Positions 1-9,519 are shown, counted from the stretch's first letter. The stretch is 64,000 nt of DNA from Nocardioides sp. (GCF_030019515.1 NZ_JASEEQ010000003.1:331809-395808), one strand, 5' to 3'. The notes: generated by a model from the letters alone, not told the origin. Numbers and translations are program-made.

Positions 1-196
1 AGCAGATCAGGTCGACGTACTCGTTGCCGTCGGCGTCGGTGAGCCACGCGCCGCGGGCCGAGCGGATGAACCGGGGCGTGCCGCCGACCGCGTTGAACGC
101 CCGCACCGGGGAGTTCACGCCGCCGGGCGTCACCGCCCGGGCCCGGTCGAAGAGGGCGGCAGAGGCGGCGGTGGGCAGGGTCGTTCCGACGGTCAC
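1..196 (-). CDS. hemL: Glutamate-1-semialdehyde 2,1-aminomutase, N-terminal part (truncated by the window edge)
   Basis: About 65 N-terminal residues are present; the rest lies beyond the left edge. The visible piece contains [11 protein letters not shown] and, further on, VGGTPRFI and [10 protein letters not shown], the typical start of the PLP-dependent aminomutase that turns glutamate-1-semialdehyde into 5-aminolevulinate in the C5 haem pathway. The GTG at 196 is chosen because it sits directly ahead of the conserved N-terminus; no upstream start in frame is better. It is separated from the other hem genes by the plus-strand transglycosylase gene, so it probably has its own promoter in 197-422, a 226-bp divergent gap in which I recognise no other feature. 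Confidence 0.85.
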   Translation of the reverse strand, partial: MTVGTTLPTAASAALFDRARAVTPGGVNSPVRAFNAVGGTPRFIRSARGAWLTDADGNEYVDLIC

Positions 197-422
197 CGCC
201 TCATTGTCCCCGAGTGCGCCAACCGGCGGCGCCCAGGGTCACGTCTCAGGCGCTCCGGGCCCACGAGAACGTGTTTCAGCATCATGACCCGGGGGAAGGA
301 CCGTCTCCGAGGGGGAGCACGGGAGTGGCCGCGCGACGTACCGTAACTGTGTGTGACGCCACTCGTTGGTGATTCCACCCGGGCTTGAGGGAGTCCCCGG
401 ACGAGGGAGCAGGAGAACGACG

Positions 423-1598
423 ATGCCGACTGCACGGACCACGGCGCGATTCGGGCGCGGCCAGAAGATCATGGCCCTGGTGCCCCTGGCGCTGCTGTCT
501 GCCGCCTGGACGGCCAGCATCGCCGGCGTGGGCGCGAGCACCGCCACCGCGAGCGCGGAGTCCCAGCCGACCACCCTGCCGGACGGCTCCACGGTCCCCA
601 CCGAGGCCATCCAGGCGCCCGCGAGCGTCTCCACCGCCGGCGGCGTGGCCCCCGGTGTCCAGGGCGACGGCGCCCGGATCGTCTCCACGGCCGCCACCTC
701 CGGCATCCCCTCCGCGGCACTCGCCGCCTACCAGCGCGCCGAGACCGTCATCAACGCCGCCGACAAGAGCTGCCAGCTCTCCTGGCAGCTGATCGCGGCG
801 ATCGGCCGGGTCGAGTCCGACCACGGCCGCACCAACGGCAACACCCTCGACGCCCAGGGCGTCGCCCGGCCGGGCATCTACGGGCTCGCGCTGGACGGCA
901 CCCACGGCACCAGCCGGATCACCGACACCGACGCCGGACAGTACGACGCCGACGCCCGGTTCGACCGGGCCATCGGGCCGATGCAGTTCATCCCCTCGAC
1001 CTGGTCGGTCGTCGGCGTGGACGCCGACGGCGACGGCGAGCGCAACCCGCAGGACATCGACGACGCGGCGCTCGCGACCGCGGTCTACCTGTGCTCGGGC
1101 TCGGACGACCTGTCCACCCCGGCCGGCCAGCGCGCCGCGGTCTACCGCTACAACCACAGCTCCTCCTACGTCGACCTGGTGCTCTCGATCGCCGCCGCCT
1201 ACCTCGACGGCGAGTTCACCTCGGTGCCCAACGGCACCACCTCGGCCGGCTACCTCGTGCCCGCACCGGCCAAGCCCGACAAGCAGGGCCCGAAGAAGCA
1301 CCACGGCCAGCCGCACGCGACGCAGACCCAGGGACCGGGCGGCAGCACCGAGCCGTCCCCGGCGCCCCCGGAGGAGGAGCCGACGCCGCCCGCGCCGAGC
1401 CCGCCCGCCGGCGGTGGCGGCATCGACCTGCCCGCCCCGAGCGTGCCCCCGCTGCCCTCGACGTCGGTCACCCCGGTCGACGAGCTGCTCACGGTGGCCC
1501 AGGCCATCGTCCAGTGCACGCTCGACGGGTACGTCGACAACGTCCTCAAGGACGACGACCCGTTCGACCAGTGCGTCTACGACTACACGCACCGGTGA
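423..1598 (+). CDS. Secreted lytic murein transglycosylase (SLT/MltB-like) with proline-rich tail
   Basis: A 391-residue exported protein. Residues about 15-38 form a signal peptide or membrane anchor. The catalytic domain spans about 115-265: the probable acid is E131 in GRVESDHG, followed by GPMQFIPSTW (185-194), ADGDGERNPQDIDDA and RYNHS (242-246), all typical of peptidoglycan lytic transglycosylases that cleave the MurNAc-GlcNAc bond with 1,6-anhydro product. Residues about 265-365 are Pro/Ser/Gly-rich and probably span the wall. The ATG at 423 is chosen over an in-frame start at 366 because it has an AGGAG eight bases upstream and directly precedes the signal peptide. It is an isolated gene between hemL and hemB on the opposite strand. 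Confidence 0.85.
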   Translation: MPTARTTARFGRGQKIMALVPLALLSAAWTASIAGVGASTATASAESQPTTLPDGSTVPTEAIQAPASVSTAGGVAPGVQGDGARIVSTAATSGIPSAALAAYQRAETVINAADKSCQLSWQLIAAIGRVESDHGRTNGNTLDAQGVARPGIYGLALDGTHGTSRITDTDAGQYDADARFDRAIGPMQFIPSTWSVVGVDADGDGERNPQDIDDAALATAVYLCSGSDDLSTPAGQRAAVYRYNHSSSYVDLVLSIAAAYLDGEFTSVPNGTTSAGYLVPAPAKPDKQGPKKHHGQPHATQTQGPGGSTEPSPAPPEEEPTPPAPSPPAGGGGIDLPAPSVPPLPSTSVTPVDELLTVAQAIVQCTLDGYVDNVLKDDDPFDQCVYDYTHR

Positions 1599-1623
1599 CG
1601 ACCGCGGAGCGGGCGTCAGGACA

Positions 1624-1682
1624 GGTGTCGAGCGAGCGCCACGGCTGAGCCTGCGAAGCCGTGACGCGCGTGTCGAGACACC
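1624..1682. repeat. REP-like interspersed element, degenerate copy
   Basis: The stretch begins GTGTCGAGCGAGCG and ends GCGTGTCGAGACAC, matching the ends of the elements at 12765, 30288, 49494 and 53185, but with a diverged middle. It lies in the convergent gap between the transglycosylase and hemB. The ends carry CTCGAC/GTCGAG blocks and the middle is GC-rich and can fold. Confidence 0.55.
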
Positions 1683-1760
1683 GGTGAGCCGAGAGCCGAC
1701 CTCGAGCACCTCGCCGGCACCCGGGTCGCGCCGCCGGCGGAGCCGACACGCCGGACGCGG

Positions 1761-2771
1761 CTACCGCGCGAGCAGCCGCGCGACCTCGGCGGCCCAGTAG
1801 GTCAGCACCACGTCGGCGCCGGCCCGGCGGATCGAGGTGAGCGTCTCGAGGATCGCGGGCTCGCGGTCGATCCAGCCGTTCGCGGCGGCCGCCTCGAGCA
1901 TGGCGTACTCGCCGGAGATGTTGTACGCCGCGACCGGGACGTCGACCGCGTCGCGGACCCGGCGCAGCACGTCGAGATAGGCGAGCGCGGGCTTGACCAT
2001 CACCAGGTCGGCGCCCTCCGCTACGTCGAGCAGCGCCTCGCGGACGCCCTCGCGGCCGTTGGCGGGGTCCTGCTGGTAGGTGCGCCGGTCGCCCTCGAGC
2101 GCGGAGTCCACGGCCTCCCGGAACGGGCCGAAGAACGCGGAGGCGTACTTCGCGGAGTAGGCGAGGATCGACACGTCGGTGTGCTCGGCCGCGTCCAGCG
2201 CCCGCCGGACCACCGCGACCTGGCCGTCCATCATCCCGCTGGGCCCGACCATGTCGACGCCGGCGTGGGCCTGGGCGAGCGCCATCTCGGCGTACAGCTG
2301 CAGCGTGCGGTCGTTGTCGACCTTGCCGTCCGGGGTGAGCACGCCGCAGTGCCCGTGGTCGGTGAACTCGTCGAGGCACAGGTCGCTCATCACGGTGAGC
2401 GCGTCGCCGACCTCGGCGACCACGTCGGTGATCGCGAGGTTGAGGATCCCGGCCGGGTCGATCGCCCCGGAGCCGAGCGCGTCCTTCGTCTCGGGGATGC
2501 CGAAGAGCATCACCCCGCCGAGCCCCAGCTCGGCGGCCTCGGAGACGGCGGCGAGCAGCGAGGACCGGGTGTGCTGGACCACGCCCGGCATCGAGGAGAT
2601 CGGGCGCGGCTCGTCGAGGCCCTCGCGCACGAACACCGGCAGCACCAGCTGACGGGCCTCGAGCGAGGTCTCCGAGACCATCCGCCGCAGCGCCGCGGTG
2701 GTGCGCAGTCGCCGGGGCCGCAAGGTCGGCCCGAGGACCGGCGGGACCGGCGGGACCGGCAGCTCGCTCAT
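1761..2771 (-). CDS. hemB: Delta-aminolevulinic acid dehydratase (porphobilinogen synthase)
   Basis: A 336-residue enzyme that condenses two 5-aminolevulinate molecules to porphobilinogen. The two Schiff-base lysines are visible: K208 in [15 protein letters not shown] and K260 in [12 protein letters not shown]. The metal segment reads [14 protein letters not shown] (from D130), so only two of the three cysteines of the classical zinc site are present (C132, C142) and the middle one is D134. The ATG at 2771 keeps the conserved [16 protein letters not shown]-terminus. It is the last gene of the rex-hemA-hemC-cobA/hemD-hemB operon, 40 bp after cobA/hemD. Confidence 0.95.
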   Translation of the reverse strand: MSELPVPPVPPVLGPTLRPRRLRTTAALRRMVSETSLEARQLVLPVFVREGLDEPRPISSMPGVVQHTRSSLLAAVSEAAELGLGGVMLFGIPETKDALGSGAIDPAGILNLAITDVVAEVGDALTVMSDLCLDEFTDHGHCGVLTPDGKVDNDRTLQLYAEMALAQAHAGVDMVGPSGMMDGQVAVVRRALDAAEHTDVSILAYSAKYASAFFGPFREAVDSALEGDRRTYQQDPANGREGVREALLDVAEGADLVMVKPALAYLDVLRRVRDAVDVPVAAYNISGEYAMLEAAAANGWIDREPAILETLTSIRRAGADVVLTYWAAEVARLLAR

Positions 2772-2811
2772 CGCGCCTCGCTCATCTGAAGGGGGCTCCC
2801 CGCCCGCAGGC

Positions 2812-4464
2812 TCATCGTGCCGAGGTCGTCTTCCGCCGGCCGGACGGCTTGCGGTCCGACGGCTTGGTCACCGGCTGTCCCGCCTCGACCATCGCGATCC
2901 GCCGCGACGCACCGAAGTCGGCGAGCGCGTCGACCAGCGTGTCGACGTCCGGCTTGGACGCCAGCACGTCGACCCGCAGGCCGTGCTCCTCGGCCGTCTT
3001 CGCGGTCGCCGGCCCGATCACCGCGATGATCGTCGACGGGTGCGGCTTGCCGGCGATGCCGACCAGGTTGCGCACGGTGGACGAGGAGGTGAAGACCACC
3101 GCGTCGAACCTGCCGGTCTTGATCGCGTCGCGGGTCGGCGCCGGCGGCGGAGCCGCGCGGACGGTGCGGTACGCCGTCACGTCGTCGCACTCCCAGCCGA
3201 GGTCCACGAGACCGGCCACGAGGTTCTCGGTGGCGATGTCGGCGCGCGGCAGGAAGACCCGGTTGATCGGGTCGAGGAGCTCGTCGTACTCCGGCCAGTC
3301 GGCCAGCAGCCCGGCCGCGGACTGCTCGCCGGAGGGCACCAGGTCGGCACGCAGGCCCCAGCCGGCGATCGCCTGGGCGGTCTTGTCGCCGACCGCGGCG
3401 ATCTTCAGCCCGGAGAAGGCCCGCGCGTCCAGGCCGTACTCCTCGAACTTCTCGCGCACGGCGCGGACCGCGTTGACCGAGGTGAACGCGATCCACTCGT
3501 ACCGGCCCTCGACCAGACCGCGGATCGCCTTGTCCATCTGCAGCGGGTTGCGCGGCGGCTCGACGGAGATGGTCGGGACCTCGTCGGGCACAGCGCCGTA
3601 GCCGCGCAGCCGCGCCGACAGCGAGCCGGCCTGCTCCTTGGTGCGCGGCACCAGGACCCGCCAGCCGAACAGCGGCTTGGTCTCGAACCACGACAGCGTC
3701 TCGCGCAGGTCCACCACGTCACCCACGACGGTGATCGCCGGCGGGGTCATCCGGGCGGCGCGCGCGTCGGCGCCGATCCGCTCCAGCGTGGAGGTGACGG
3801 TCGCCTGGTCGGTGGTGGTGCCGACCCGGGTCATCGCGACCGGCGTCTGCGGCGAGCGGCCCGCGGCGACCAGCGCCTTGCTGATGTCGGCGATCTGGCC
3901 GACGGCCGAGAGCAGCACGAGGGTGCGGGCGTCGGCGTACTGGCTCCAGTCGACCCGCTCACCGCAGGTGACGACCGCGACCTCGCGGCAGTCCTTGGTG
4001 GTGAGCGGGATGCCGGCGTACGCCGGGACCGCGCTGACCGAGGACACCCCGGGGACGATCTCGAAGCCCAGGCCGGCCTTGACGCAGGCCTGCGCCTCCT
4101 CCGGCCCGGAGGCGTAGAGGAACGGGTCGCCGGCCATCAGCCGGACCACCCGCAGGCCGCGCTTGGCGTGGCGCACCACGACCTTCGCGCGCGCTGCGTG
4201 GGTCAGCGGCTGGCCGTCCTCCCCGAACCCGCCGTCGACGATCTCCGGGCCGGCCGGGTCACCGCCCTCGGCGTCGGGGGGCAGGCCGAGCACGCTGCGC
4301 ACCAGCGCCGCGTGGTCGGGCACCTCGGTCACCACGACGTCCGCCTGCCGGAGCAGGTCGACGGCGCGCACGGTCAGCAGGCCCGGGTCGCCCGGGCCGC
4401 TGCCGACGAACGACACCCAGCCTCGAGCGGATCCCGAGCCGGTGGTGGTCTTGCCTCGCGTCAT
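2812..4464 (-). CDS. Bifunctional uroporphyrinogen-III C-methyltransferase / uroporphyrinogen-III synthase
   Basis: A 550-residue fusion. The N-terminal half (to about residue 265) is a SUMT/CobA methyltransferase: [29 protein letters not shown] and [17 protein letters not shown] are its SAM- and substrate-binding motifs. The C-terminal half (from about 275, [16 protein letters not shown]) is HemD, which cyclises hydroxymethylbilane to uroporphyrinogen III. The fusion is common in actinobacteria and places the branch point towards sirohaem and cobalamin next to the haem route. Its ATG overlaps the stop of the small ORF at 4461-4562 by ATGA, implying translational coupling. A short Lys/Arg-rich tail ends the protein. 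Confidence 0.93.
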   Translation of the reverse strand: MTRGKTTTGSGSARGWVSFVGSGPGDPGLLTVRAVDLLRQADVVVTEVPDHAALVRSVLGLPPDAEGGDPAGPEIVDGGFGEDGQPLTHAARAKVVVRHAKRGLRVVRLMAGDPFLYASGPEEAQACVKAGLGFEIVPGVSSVSAVPAYAGIPLTTKDCREVAVVTCGERVDWSQYADARTLVLLSAVGQIADISKALVAAGRSPQTPVAMTRVGTTTDQATVTSTLERIGADARAARMTPPAITVVGDVVDLRETLSWFETKPLFGWRVLVPRTKEQAGSLSARLRGYGAVPDEVPTISVEPPRNPLQMDKAIRGLVEGRYEWIAFTSVNAVRAVREKFEEYGLDARAFSGLKIAAVGDKTAQAIAGWGLRADLVPSGEQSAAGLLADWPEYDELLDPINRVFLPRADIATENLVAGLVDLGWECDDVTAYRTVRAAPPPAPTRDAIKTGRFDAVVFTSSSTVRNLVGIAGKPHPSTIIAVIGPATAKTAEEHGLRVDVLASKPDVDTLVDALADFGASRRIAMVEAGQPVTKPSDRKPSGRRKTTSAR

Positions 4465-4562
4465 GCGTTCTGCACCTTGTCTGCTGTGTTCATCGAGCGG
4501 TTCATCAAGAGGGCCATCGAGAGGGCCGTGGAGGGGGGCGTGGGGCGCGTCGGGAGGCTCAT
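4461..4562 (-). CDS. Small translationally coupled ORF (33 aa) between hemC and cobA/hemD, unknown
   Basis: A 33-residue open frame starting MSLPTRPTPPSTALSM and ending NTADKVQNA. It fills the whole hemC-cobA/hemD gap: its ATG overlaps the hemC TGA (ATGA) and its TGA overlaps the cobA/hemD ATG (ATGA). I recognise no domain. It may be a small protein or simply a coupling device carrying ribosomes across the gap; another in-frame ATG at M16 and further internal ATGs could serve the same end. Whether the peptide is stable is unknown. Confidence 0.4.
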   Translation of the reverse strand: MSLPTRPTPPSTALSMALLMNRSMNTADKVQNA

Positions 4563-5503
4563 CGTCGGACCTCCGTGGGATCCCCCAGCCGGTCGGCCCC
4601 GTCGGCGAGCATCTCCTCGCCGAGCCGGGCCCCGACGCCGGCGGCGTCGGAGGGGTCGCCCGATGCGGACCTGCGCACCGAGAGCGCCCCGTCGAGCGAG
4701 AGCGCTACCGACCTCACCCAGAGCTCGTCGCCGTCCTCGCCCTCCACGATCTCGGCGAGCGCCCCGATCGGCGCCGAGCACCCGCCCTCGAGGGTCGCGA
4801 GCACGGCCCGTTCGGCCGTGACCGCGGCCCGGACCCGCGGGTCGTCGAGGGCGGCCGCGACCTCGGCGGCCAGCGGATCGTCGGTGCGGCACTCGACCGC
4901 GAGTGCGCCCTGGCCGGGGGCGGGGAGCATCTGGAGCGGGTCGAGCACCTCGGTCACGTCGCCGAGGCGCCCGATCCGGGCCAGGCCGGCCCGGGCGAGG
5001 ATCACCGCGTCGCACTCCCCGGAGCGGACCTTGCCGATCCGGGTGTCGACGTTCCCCCGGATGCCGACGACCTCGAGACCCAGGCCGAGGGCGTGCAGCT
5101 GGGCCACCCGGCGCGGCGACCCGGTGCCGACCCGGCTGCCGGCCGGGAGCTCGCCGAGGGTCAGCCCGTCGCGGGCGACGACCGCGTCGCGCGGGTCCTC
5201 GCGGACCGGTACGGCGGCCAACGTGATGCCCTCGGTGGGGTAGGTGGGCAGGTCCTTGAGGGAGTGGACGGCCACGTCGACCTCGCCGCGCAGCAGCGCG
5301 TCGCGGAGCGCCGCCACGAAGACACCGGTGGCGCTGGCGCCCTGCAGCGGGGTGCCGGCGGCCTGGGTGCGGTCGCCCTCGGTCGAGACCATGACGAGCT
5401 CCACCTCGCGGCCCAGCGCCTCGCGGAGCCGGTCGGCGACCAGGCCGGACTGGGTGGTCGCGAGCACCGAGGCACGGGTGCCGACCTTCAGCGGCGCGCT
5501 CAT
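4559..5503 (-). CDS. hemC: Hydroxymethylbilane synthase (porphobilinogen deaminase)
   Basis: A 314-residue enzyme that polymerises four porphobilinogens into hydroxymethylbilane. It shows VGTRASVLATTQSGLVAD at the N-terminus, HSLKDLPT (80-87), GTGSPRR (127-132), IRGNVDTRIGK and ILARAGLARIG. C242 in LEGGCSAPIGA is the expected attachment point of the dipyrromethane cofactor. The ATG at 5503 overlaps the hemA stop (ATGA), so the two are coupled. Confidence 0.96.
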   Translation of the reverse strand: MSAPLKVGTRASVLATTQSGLVADRLREALGREVELVMVSTEGDRTQAAGTPLQGASATGVFVAALRDALLRGEVDVAVHSLKDLPTYPTEGITLAAVPVREDPRDAVVARDGLTLGELPAGSRVGTGSPRRVAQLHALGLGLEVVGIRGNVDTRIGKVRSGECDAVILARAGLARIGRLGDVTEVLDPLQMLPAPGQGALAVECRTDDPLAAEVAAALDDPRVRAAVTAERAVLATLEGGCSAPIGALAEIVEGEDGDELWVRSVALSLDGALSVRRSASGDPSDAAGVGARLGEEMLADGADRLGDPTEVRR

Positions 5504-6792
5504 GCCAGGCCCTCCGGTCGGGTGACGGCGTCGACGGACTCGGGATCGAGCGCGAACAGCTCGGCGAGCGCGGTGGCGTACGACACCGCCCCGGCCTCGT
5601 TCGCCAGCTCGCGGACCCGCACCGTCGGCTGGTGCAGCAGCTTGTCCGCGACCCGGCGCACGGTGTGGAGCACCTCGGCGCGGGTGCTGTCGTCGAGGTC
5701 GGGGAGCCGGCCGGTCAGGCGCTCCATCTCCGCGTCCACCACGGAGGTCGCCATCGACCGCAGGGCGACCACCGTCGGGGTGACGCCGGCCTGGCGACGG
5801 GCCGAGAGGAAGGCCGCGACCTCCTGGGTCACGATCCGGCGCACGGCCTCGACCTCGTGGCCGGCGTCGGAGTCGCGCAGCTCGTCGGCGAGGTCGGCGA
5901 GGCTGACCAGGCTGACACCGGGCAGGTCGGCGACCCCGGGGTCGACGTCGTGGGGGAGCGCCAGGTCGAGGATCGACAGGTCGCGTCCGTCGACGGTCGC
6001 CGCGGCGACCAGGTCGCGGGTGATCAGGATCCCGATCGCGCCGGTGCAGGAGACGACCACGTCGGCGACGGCGAGCTCGGCCGCCAGCTCGGCGAGCGTG
6101 GCCGAGCGCGCGCCGTACTCCTGGGCGAGACGGTCGGCGTTGTCGGAGGTGCGGTTGACGACGGTCACGCTGGCCGCGCCGCGGGCGGCGACCGTGGAGG
6201 TGGCCAGGCCGGCCATCGACCCGGCGCCGACGACCAGGACCCGCTTGCCGGCGAGGTCACCGACGGCGGCACGGCTGCGGTCCAGCGCGGCGGTGACCAG
6301 CGACGGCGCGGCCCGGTCGATGTCCGTCTCGGCACGAGCCCGCTTGCCGACCCGGAGCGCCTGCTGGAACAGCAGGTTGAGCGCCGGCCCGACGGTACCG
6401 ATCTCCTGCCCGGCGTTGAGTGCCGCGCGGGTCTGGCCCAGGATCTGCCCCTCGCCGACCGCCATCGAGTCGAGCCCCGCGACCACCTGGAACAGGTGGG
6501 ACACGGCGCCGTCGTCGTAGTGGACGTACAGGTGCGGGATCATCGCCTCGGTGCGCTCGCCGGCACGCTCGACGACCAGGCGCGACACCTCCTCGACGCT
6601 GCCGTGGAAGCGGTCCACCTCCGCGTAGATCTCCAGCCGGTTGCAGGTCGCGATCACGGTGGCCTCGGTGACGTGCTCGCTCGCGGCGACGTCGTCGATC
6701 AGCTTGTGCAGGCCGGGGCCGTCGAGGGCCAGCTGCTCGAGCAGGGCGACCGGCGCGGACTTGTGGGAGATGCCCACCACCAGGACGCTCAC
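5500..6792 (-). CDS. hemA: Glutamyl-tRNA reductase
   Basis: A 430-residue NADPH-dependent enzyme that reduces glutamyl-tRNA to glutamate-1-semialdehyde, the committed step of C5 tetrapyrrole synthesis. Visible: VGISHKSAPVALLEQL at the start, the nucleophile C50 in ATCNRLEIY, and GEGQILGQ. A Rossmann domain carries KRVLVVGAGSMAGL, and a C-terminal dimerisation helix follows. The GTG at 6792 is chosen because it starts MSVLVVGISHKS and overlaps the rex stop (GTGA); the frame stays open far upstream through rex but that part is not HemA. The enzyme sits directly behind rex, so redox control of haem entry is likely. Confidence 0.95.
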   Translation of the reverse strand: MSVLVVGISHKSAPVALLEQLALDGPGLHKLIDDVAASEHVTEATVIATCNRLEIYAEVDRFHGSVEEVSRLVVERAGERTEAMIPHLYVHYDDGAVSHLFQVVAGLDSMAVGEGQILGQTRAALNAGQEIGTVGPALNLLFQQALRVGKRARAETDIDRAAPSLVTAALDRSRAAVGDLAGKRVLVVGAGSMAGLATSTVAARGAASVTVVNRTSDNADRLAQEYGARSATLAELAAELAVADVVVSCTGAIGILITRDLVAAATVDGRDLSILDLALPHDVDPGVADLPGVSLVSLADLADELRDSDAGHEVEAVRRIVTQEVAAFLSARRQAGVTPTVVALRSMATSVVDAEMERLTGRLPDLDDSTRAEVLHTVRRVADKLLHQPTVRVRELANEAGAVSYATALAELFALDPESVDAVTRPEGLA

Positions 6793-7451
6793 GCTGTCAC
6801 CGCCCCCTTGCGCTGCTCGTGGTAGGCGAGGATCTGCAGCTCGATCGACAGATCCACCTTGCGGACGTCGACCTCCGCCGGGACGGTGAGCACGGTCGGG
6901 GCGAAGTTCAGGATGCTGGTGATGCCGCACGCGACCATCCGGTCGGCGACGTCCTGGGCGGCCACGGCCGGGGTCGCGATCACACCGATCGCCACCGCAT
7001 GGTCGTGGACGATCCGCTCGAGGTGGTCGAAGGGGCGCACCTCGATGCCGGCCACCACCTGGTCGTGCCGCGCCGGGTCGGCGTCCAGCAGGGCGACCAC
7101 GCGGAACCCGCGGCTGCGGAAGCCGGAGTAGTTGGCGAGCGCCTGACCGAGGTTGCCGATCCCGACGATGACGACCGGCCAGTCCTGGGTGACGCCGATC
7201 TCCCGGGCGATCTGGTAGCGCAGGTAGTCGACGTCGTAGCCGACCCCCCGGGTGCCGTAGCTGCCGAGGTAGGAGAGATCCTTGCGAAGCTTGGCGCTGT
7301 TGACGCCCGCGGCCACCGCGAGCTCCTCGCTCGAGCAGGTCGCGGTGCCCTGCTCGGACAGGGTGACCAGGGCCCGGAGGTACACGGGGAGTCGCGCGAC
7401 GGTCGCCTCGGGAATGTCCCGGGCGTTCTCGGGGGAGGTCCGTGCGCTCAC
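6789..7451 (-). CDS. rex: Redox-sensing transcriptional repressor Rex
   Basis: A 220-residue repressor that senses the NADH/NAD+ ratio. A winged-helix domain (about 10-85) carries GVNSAKLRKDLSYLGSYGTRGVGY, and a Rossmann domain begins PVVIVGIGNLGQALANY (GIGNLG at 97-102). The GTG at 7451 is chosen because GGAG stands about ten bases upstream and the protein then has the usual Rex length; a longer frame to 7541 adds only low-complexity residues. It is the first gene of the hem operon, and a Rex-like operator lies about 115 bp upstream, which suggests autoregulation. Confidence 0.93.
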   Translation of the reverse strand: MSARTSPENARDIPEATVARLPVYLRALVTLSEQGTATCSSEELAVAAGVNSAKLRKDLSYLGSYGTRGVGYDVDYLRYQIAREIGVTQDWPVVIVGIGNLGQALANYSGFRSRGFRVVALLDADPARHDQVVAGIEVRPFDHLERIVHDHAVAIGVIATPAVAAQDVADRMVACGITSILNFAPTVLTVPAEVDVRKVDLSIELQILAYHEQRKGAVTA

Positions 7452-7555
7452 TGCTCTCGTCTCCAACACGCTGGGGCCACGTTGGGGCCACGATGGGGCA
7501 AGACCGTCGTCGGGCGCGGTGAGACGACCCTGTCCTCGCACCCGGCCGCTCCTTC

Positions 7556-7584
7556 ACTGTAGAAGTTTGTGAACAGGAGAACAA
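7556..7584 (-). promoter_or_regulatory. Promoter of the rex-hem operon with overlapping Rex-like operator
   Basis: Read on the minus strand, TTGTTC (7579-7584) and TACAGT (7556-7561) are separated by exactly 17 bp, a plausible sigma-70 -35/-10 pair with transcription starting near 7549, about 100 nt ahead of the rex GTG. On the plus strand 7567-7584 reads TTGTGAACAGGAGAACAA. The left half TTGTGAA matches the Streptomyces Rex operator (TTGTGAA-N4-TTCACAA type) and the right half keeps only ACAA. The operator covers the -35 box and spacer, so bound Rex would block polymerase. Inferred from sequence only. Confidence 0.65.
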
Positions 7585-7679
7585 ACCGGACCGGGAGTCG
7601 TCTCAGGACCGCGTGGCCCGCTTGTGAGGTGCCCCACCCGGCGTTCGACGACCGGGTCGCCGGTCGGCTCCTCGCTCCG

Positions 7680-7922
7680 CTAGGAGCTGAGTGCGGCCCG
7701 GAGCCGGACCTCGTCCACCCGCCAGAAGTCGTGCTGGCGGCCGTCGACGAACGTCACCGGGACCTCGTCGGTGAAGCGCTCGCGCAGCTCGGGGTCCTCG
7801 TCGACGAGGACCTCGGCGTACTCCTCGCCGAGCTCCGCGCACACCCGCTCGACGACCTCGCGGGCGACGTCGCACAGGTGGCAGCCCGGCCGGGTGTAGA
7901 GCGTGACCCGGGGCGCGCTCAC
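7680..7922 (-). CDS. Glutaredoxin/thioredoxin-like small protein (DUF836 family)
   Basis: An 80-residue thioredoxin-fold protein with the redox motif GCHLCD near residue 14, the cis-proline region EVPVTFVDG, and a C-terminal half DFWRVDEVRLRAAL typical of the DUF836 glutaredoxin-like family often found beside rex/hem genes in actinobacteria. Substrate unknown. Its ATG at 7922 overlaps the stop of the upstream acyl-CoA ligase (ATGA). A weak stem, GCTCCT/AGGAGC with a 9-nt loop (7667-7687), spans its stop codon and might separate it from the rex promoter. Confidence 0.85.
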   Translation of the reverse strand: MSAPRVTLYTRPGCHLCDVAREVVERVCAELGEEYAEVLVDEDPELRERFTDEVPVTFVDGRQHDFWRVDEVRLRAALSS

Positions 7923-9466
7923 TCGAGGAGCCCCAGCGTGCGGCGCCGCTCGATGCCGCGCAGCCGGCCCTTCTGCACCTTGCCGGTGCCGGTCTTGGGC
8001 AGGGCGTCGACCACCTCGACGCGGGAGGGGCGCTTGAACCGGGCCAGCCGCTGCTCGCAGTGGGCGCGGACCGCCTCCTCGATCGCCGCCGGGTCCGCGC
8101 CGGGCGCGCGCACATACGCGACGACGGCCTCACCGGTCACCGGGTCCTCGACCCCGATCACGGCGGCCTCGACGACCCCGTCGACCTCGGTCAGGACCTC
8201 CTCCACCTCGACCGGGTACACGTTGAAGCCGGAGACGATCACGAGGTCCTTGATGCGGTCGACCAGGAACAGGTCGCCGGTCGGGTCCAGGAACCCGACG
8301 TCGCCGGTGGGCCACCAGCCCTCGTCGTCGGGCCCGTCCTCGCCGTCGGGCCAGTAGCCGCTGAACAGGTTCGCTCCCCGGATCTGGATCTCCCCGGGGT
8401 CGTCGCCCTCAGGTGGGCGGCCGGACTCGTCGACCAGGCGGACCTCGACGCCCGGAAGCGCGGCGCCCACGGACCCGACCTGGGGCGTGGCGCTGCACAG
8501 CGTGCTGGTCACCACGGGGGCCGCCTCGGTGAGCCCGTAGCCCTGGTGCACCGGGACCCCGGCCCGGGCGGTGAACCTCTCGATCAGCTCGGGCGCCAGC
8601 GGGGCGGAGCCGGAGAGGACCAGCCGCACCGGCCCGAGGTGCTCGGCGAGGTGCTCCTCCCCCAGCCAGTGGGCGAAGACCGGCGGGGCGACCGGGACGA
8701 CGCTGCAGGCCTCGTCGTCGATGAGGGTGAGCGTCTCGTGGGGGTCGAACCGCTCGACGAGCACCAGCTTGGCGCGGTGGCGCAGGATGCCGCCGAGCAC
8801 CGCGTTGAGGCCGTAGACGTGGAACAGCGGCAGCACGCCCAGCACGACGTCGTCACCGTGGATCATCGGCGGGTCGACCTGGGCGACCTGGTCCAGGTTG
8901 GCCAGCAATGCCCGGTGCGTGAGCATCGCGGCGCGGGGCAGGCCGGAGGTACCGCTGGTGTAGAGCAGCACCGCGAGCTTCTCGGGGTCCTGCAGCGGCG
9001 GGACCGGCCGGGCCGGGAGCGCCCGGAGCTCGTCGAGGGCGTTCTCGCCGGGCAGCGGCGCAGCCTCGATCACCACGATCAGCGGGGCCGGGTCGAGCCC
9101 GGCGACGGCCTCCCGCAGCGCCGCCACGGTGTCGGGGTCGGCGATCACCATCCGGGCGCCGGAGTCGGCCACCATGCGGCTCAGCTCGCTCACCGTGGAG
9201 CGGGGGTTGACGGGTACGGCGACGGCCTGGGCGCGCAGCACGCCGAGGTAGGTGGTGACGAACTCGATCCGGTTGCCGACCGCCAGCAGCACCCGGGTCC
9301 CGCCGAGGATGCCCGCAGCCCCCAGGCCGGTCGCGATCCGGCCGACCTCGTCCTCGAGGCCGGCCCAGGTGAGGCTGCGTCCGCCGGCCTCGACGACCGC
9401 CAGCCGGTCGGGGTGCTCCGCGGCTGCGGCACTCACGAGCTCGGCGATGTCGCGCATCCCAGACAT
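7919..9466 (-). CDS. AMP-dependent acyl-CoA synthetase (long-chain fatty acid-CoA ligase-like)
   Basis: A 515-residue ANL-superfamily enzyme that activates a carboxylic acid to acyl-AMP and then acyl-CoA. Motifs in order: [18 protein letters not shown] (phosphate loop), [31 protein letters not shown] (hinge, adenylate binding), [14 protein letters not shown], and the catalytic lysine in [14 protein letters not shown]. The chain length of the substrate cannot be read from sequence. The ATG at 9466 has GGAAG upstream; a GTG six codons earlier is the alternative. It is divergent from the HAD phosphatase and coupled to the glutaredoxin-like gene. Confidence 0.88.
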   Translation of the reverse strand: MSGMRDIAELVSAAAAEHPDRLAVVEAGGRSLTWAGLEDEVGRIATGLGAAGILGGTRVLLAVGNRIEFVTTYLGVLRAQAVAVPVNPRSTVSELSRMVADSGARMVIADPDTVAALREAVAGLDPAPLIVVIEAAPLPGENALDELRALPARPVPPLQDPEKLAVLLYTSGTSGLPRAAMLTHRALLANLDQVAQVDPPMIHGDDVVLGVLPLFHVYGLNAVLGGILRHRAKLVLVERFDPHETLTLIDDEACSVVPVAPPVFAHWLGEEHLAEHLGPVRLVLSGSAPLAPELIERFTARAGVPVHQGYGLTEAAPVVTSTLCSATPQVGSVGAALPGVEVRLVDESGRPPEGDDPGEIQIRGANLFSGYWPDGEDGPDDEGWWPTGDVGFLDPTGDLFLVDRIKDLVIVSGFNVYPVEVEEVLTEVDGVVEAAVIGVEDPVTGEAVVAYVRAPGADPAAIEEAVRAHCEQRLARFKRPSRVEVVDALPKTGTGKVQKGRLRGIERRRTLGLLE

Positions 9467-9519
9467 GGGGGGATACTTCCACACCGCGTCCGGCCCGGCA
9501 GGCGGTCTACCCTGCCCCT

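Noticed and set aside
2698..4821. Plus-strand 707-aa frame across hemB/cobA-hemD
   Set aside because: Its translation is Arg/Asp/Gly low-complexity typical of a shadow frame, while the minus strand encodes clear enzymes.
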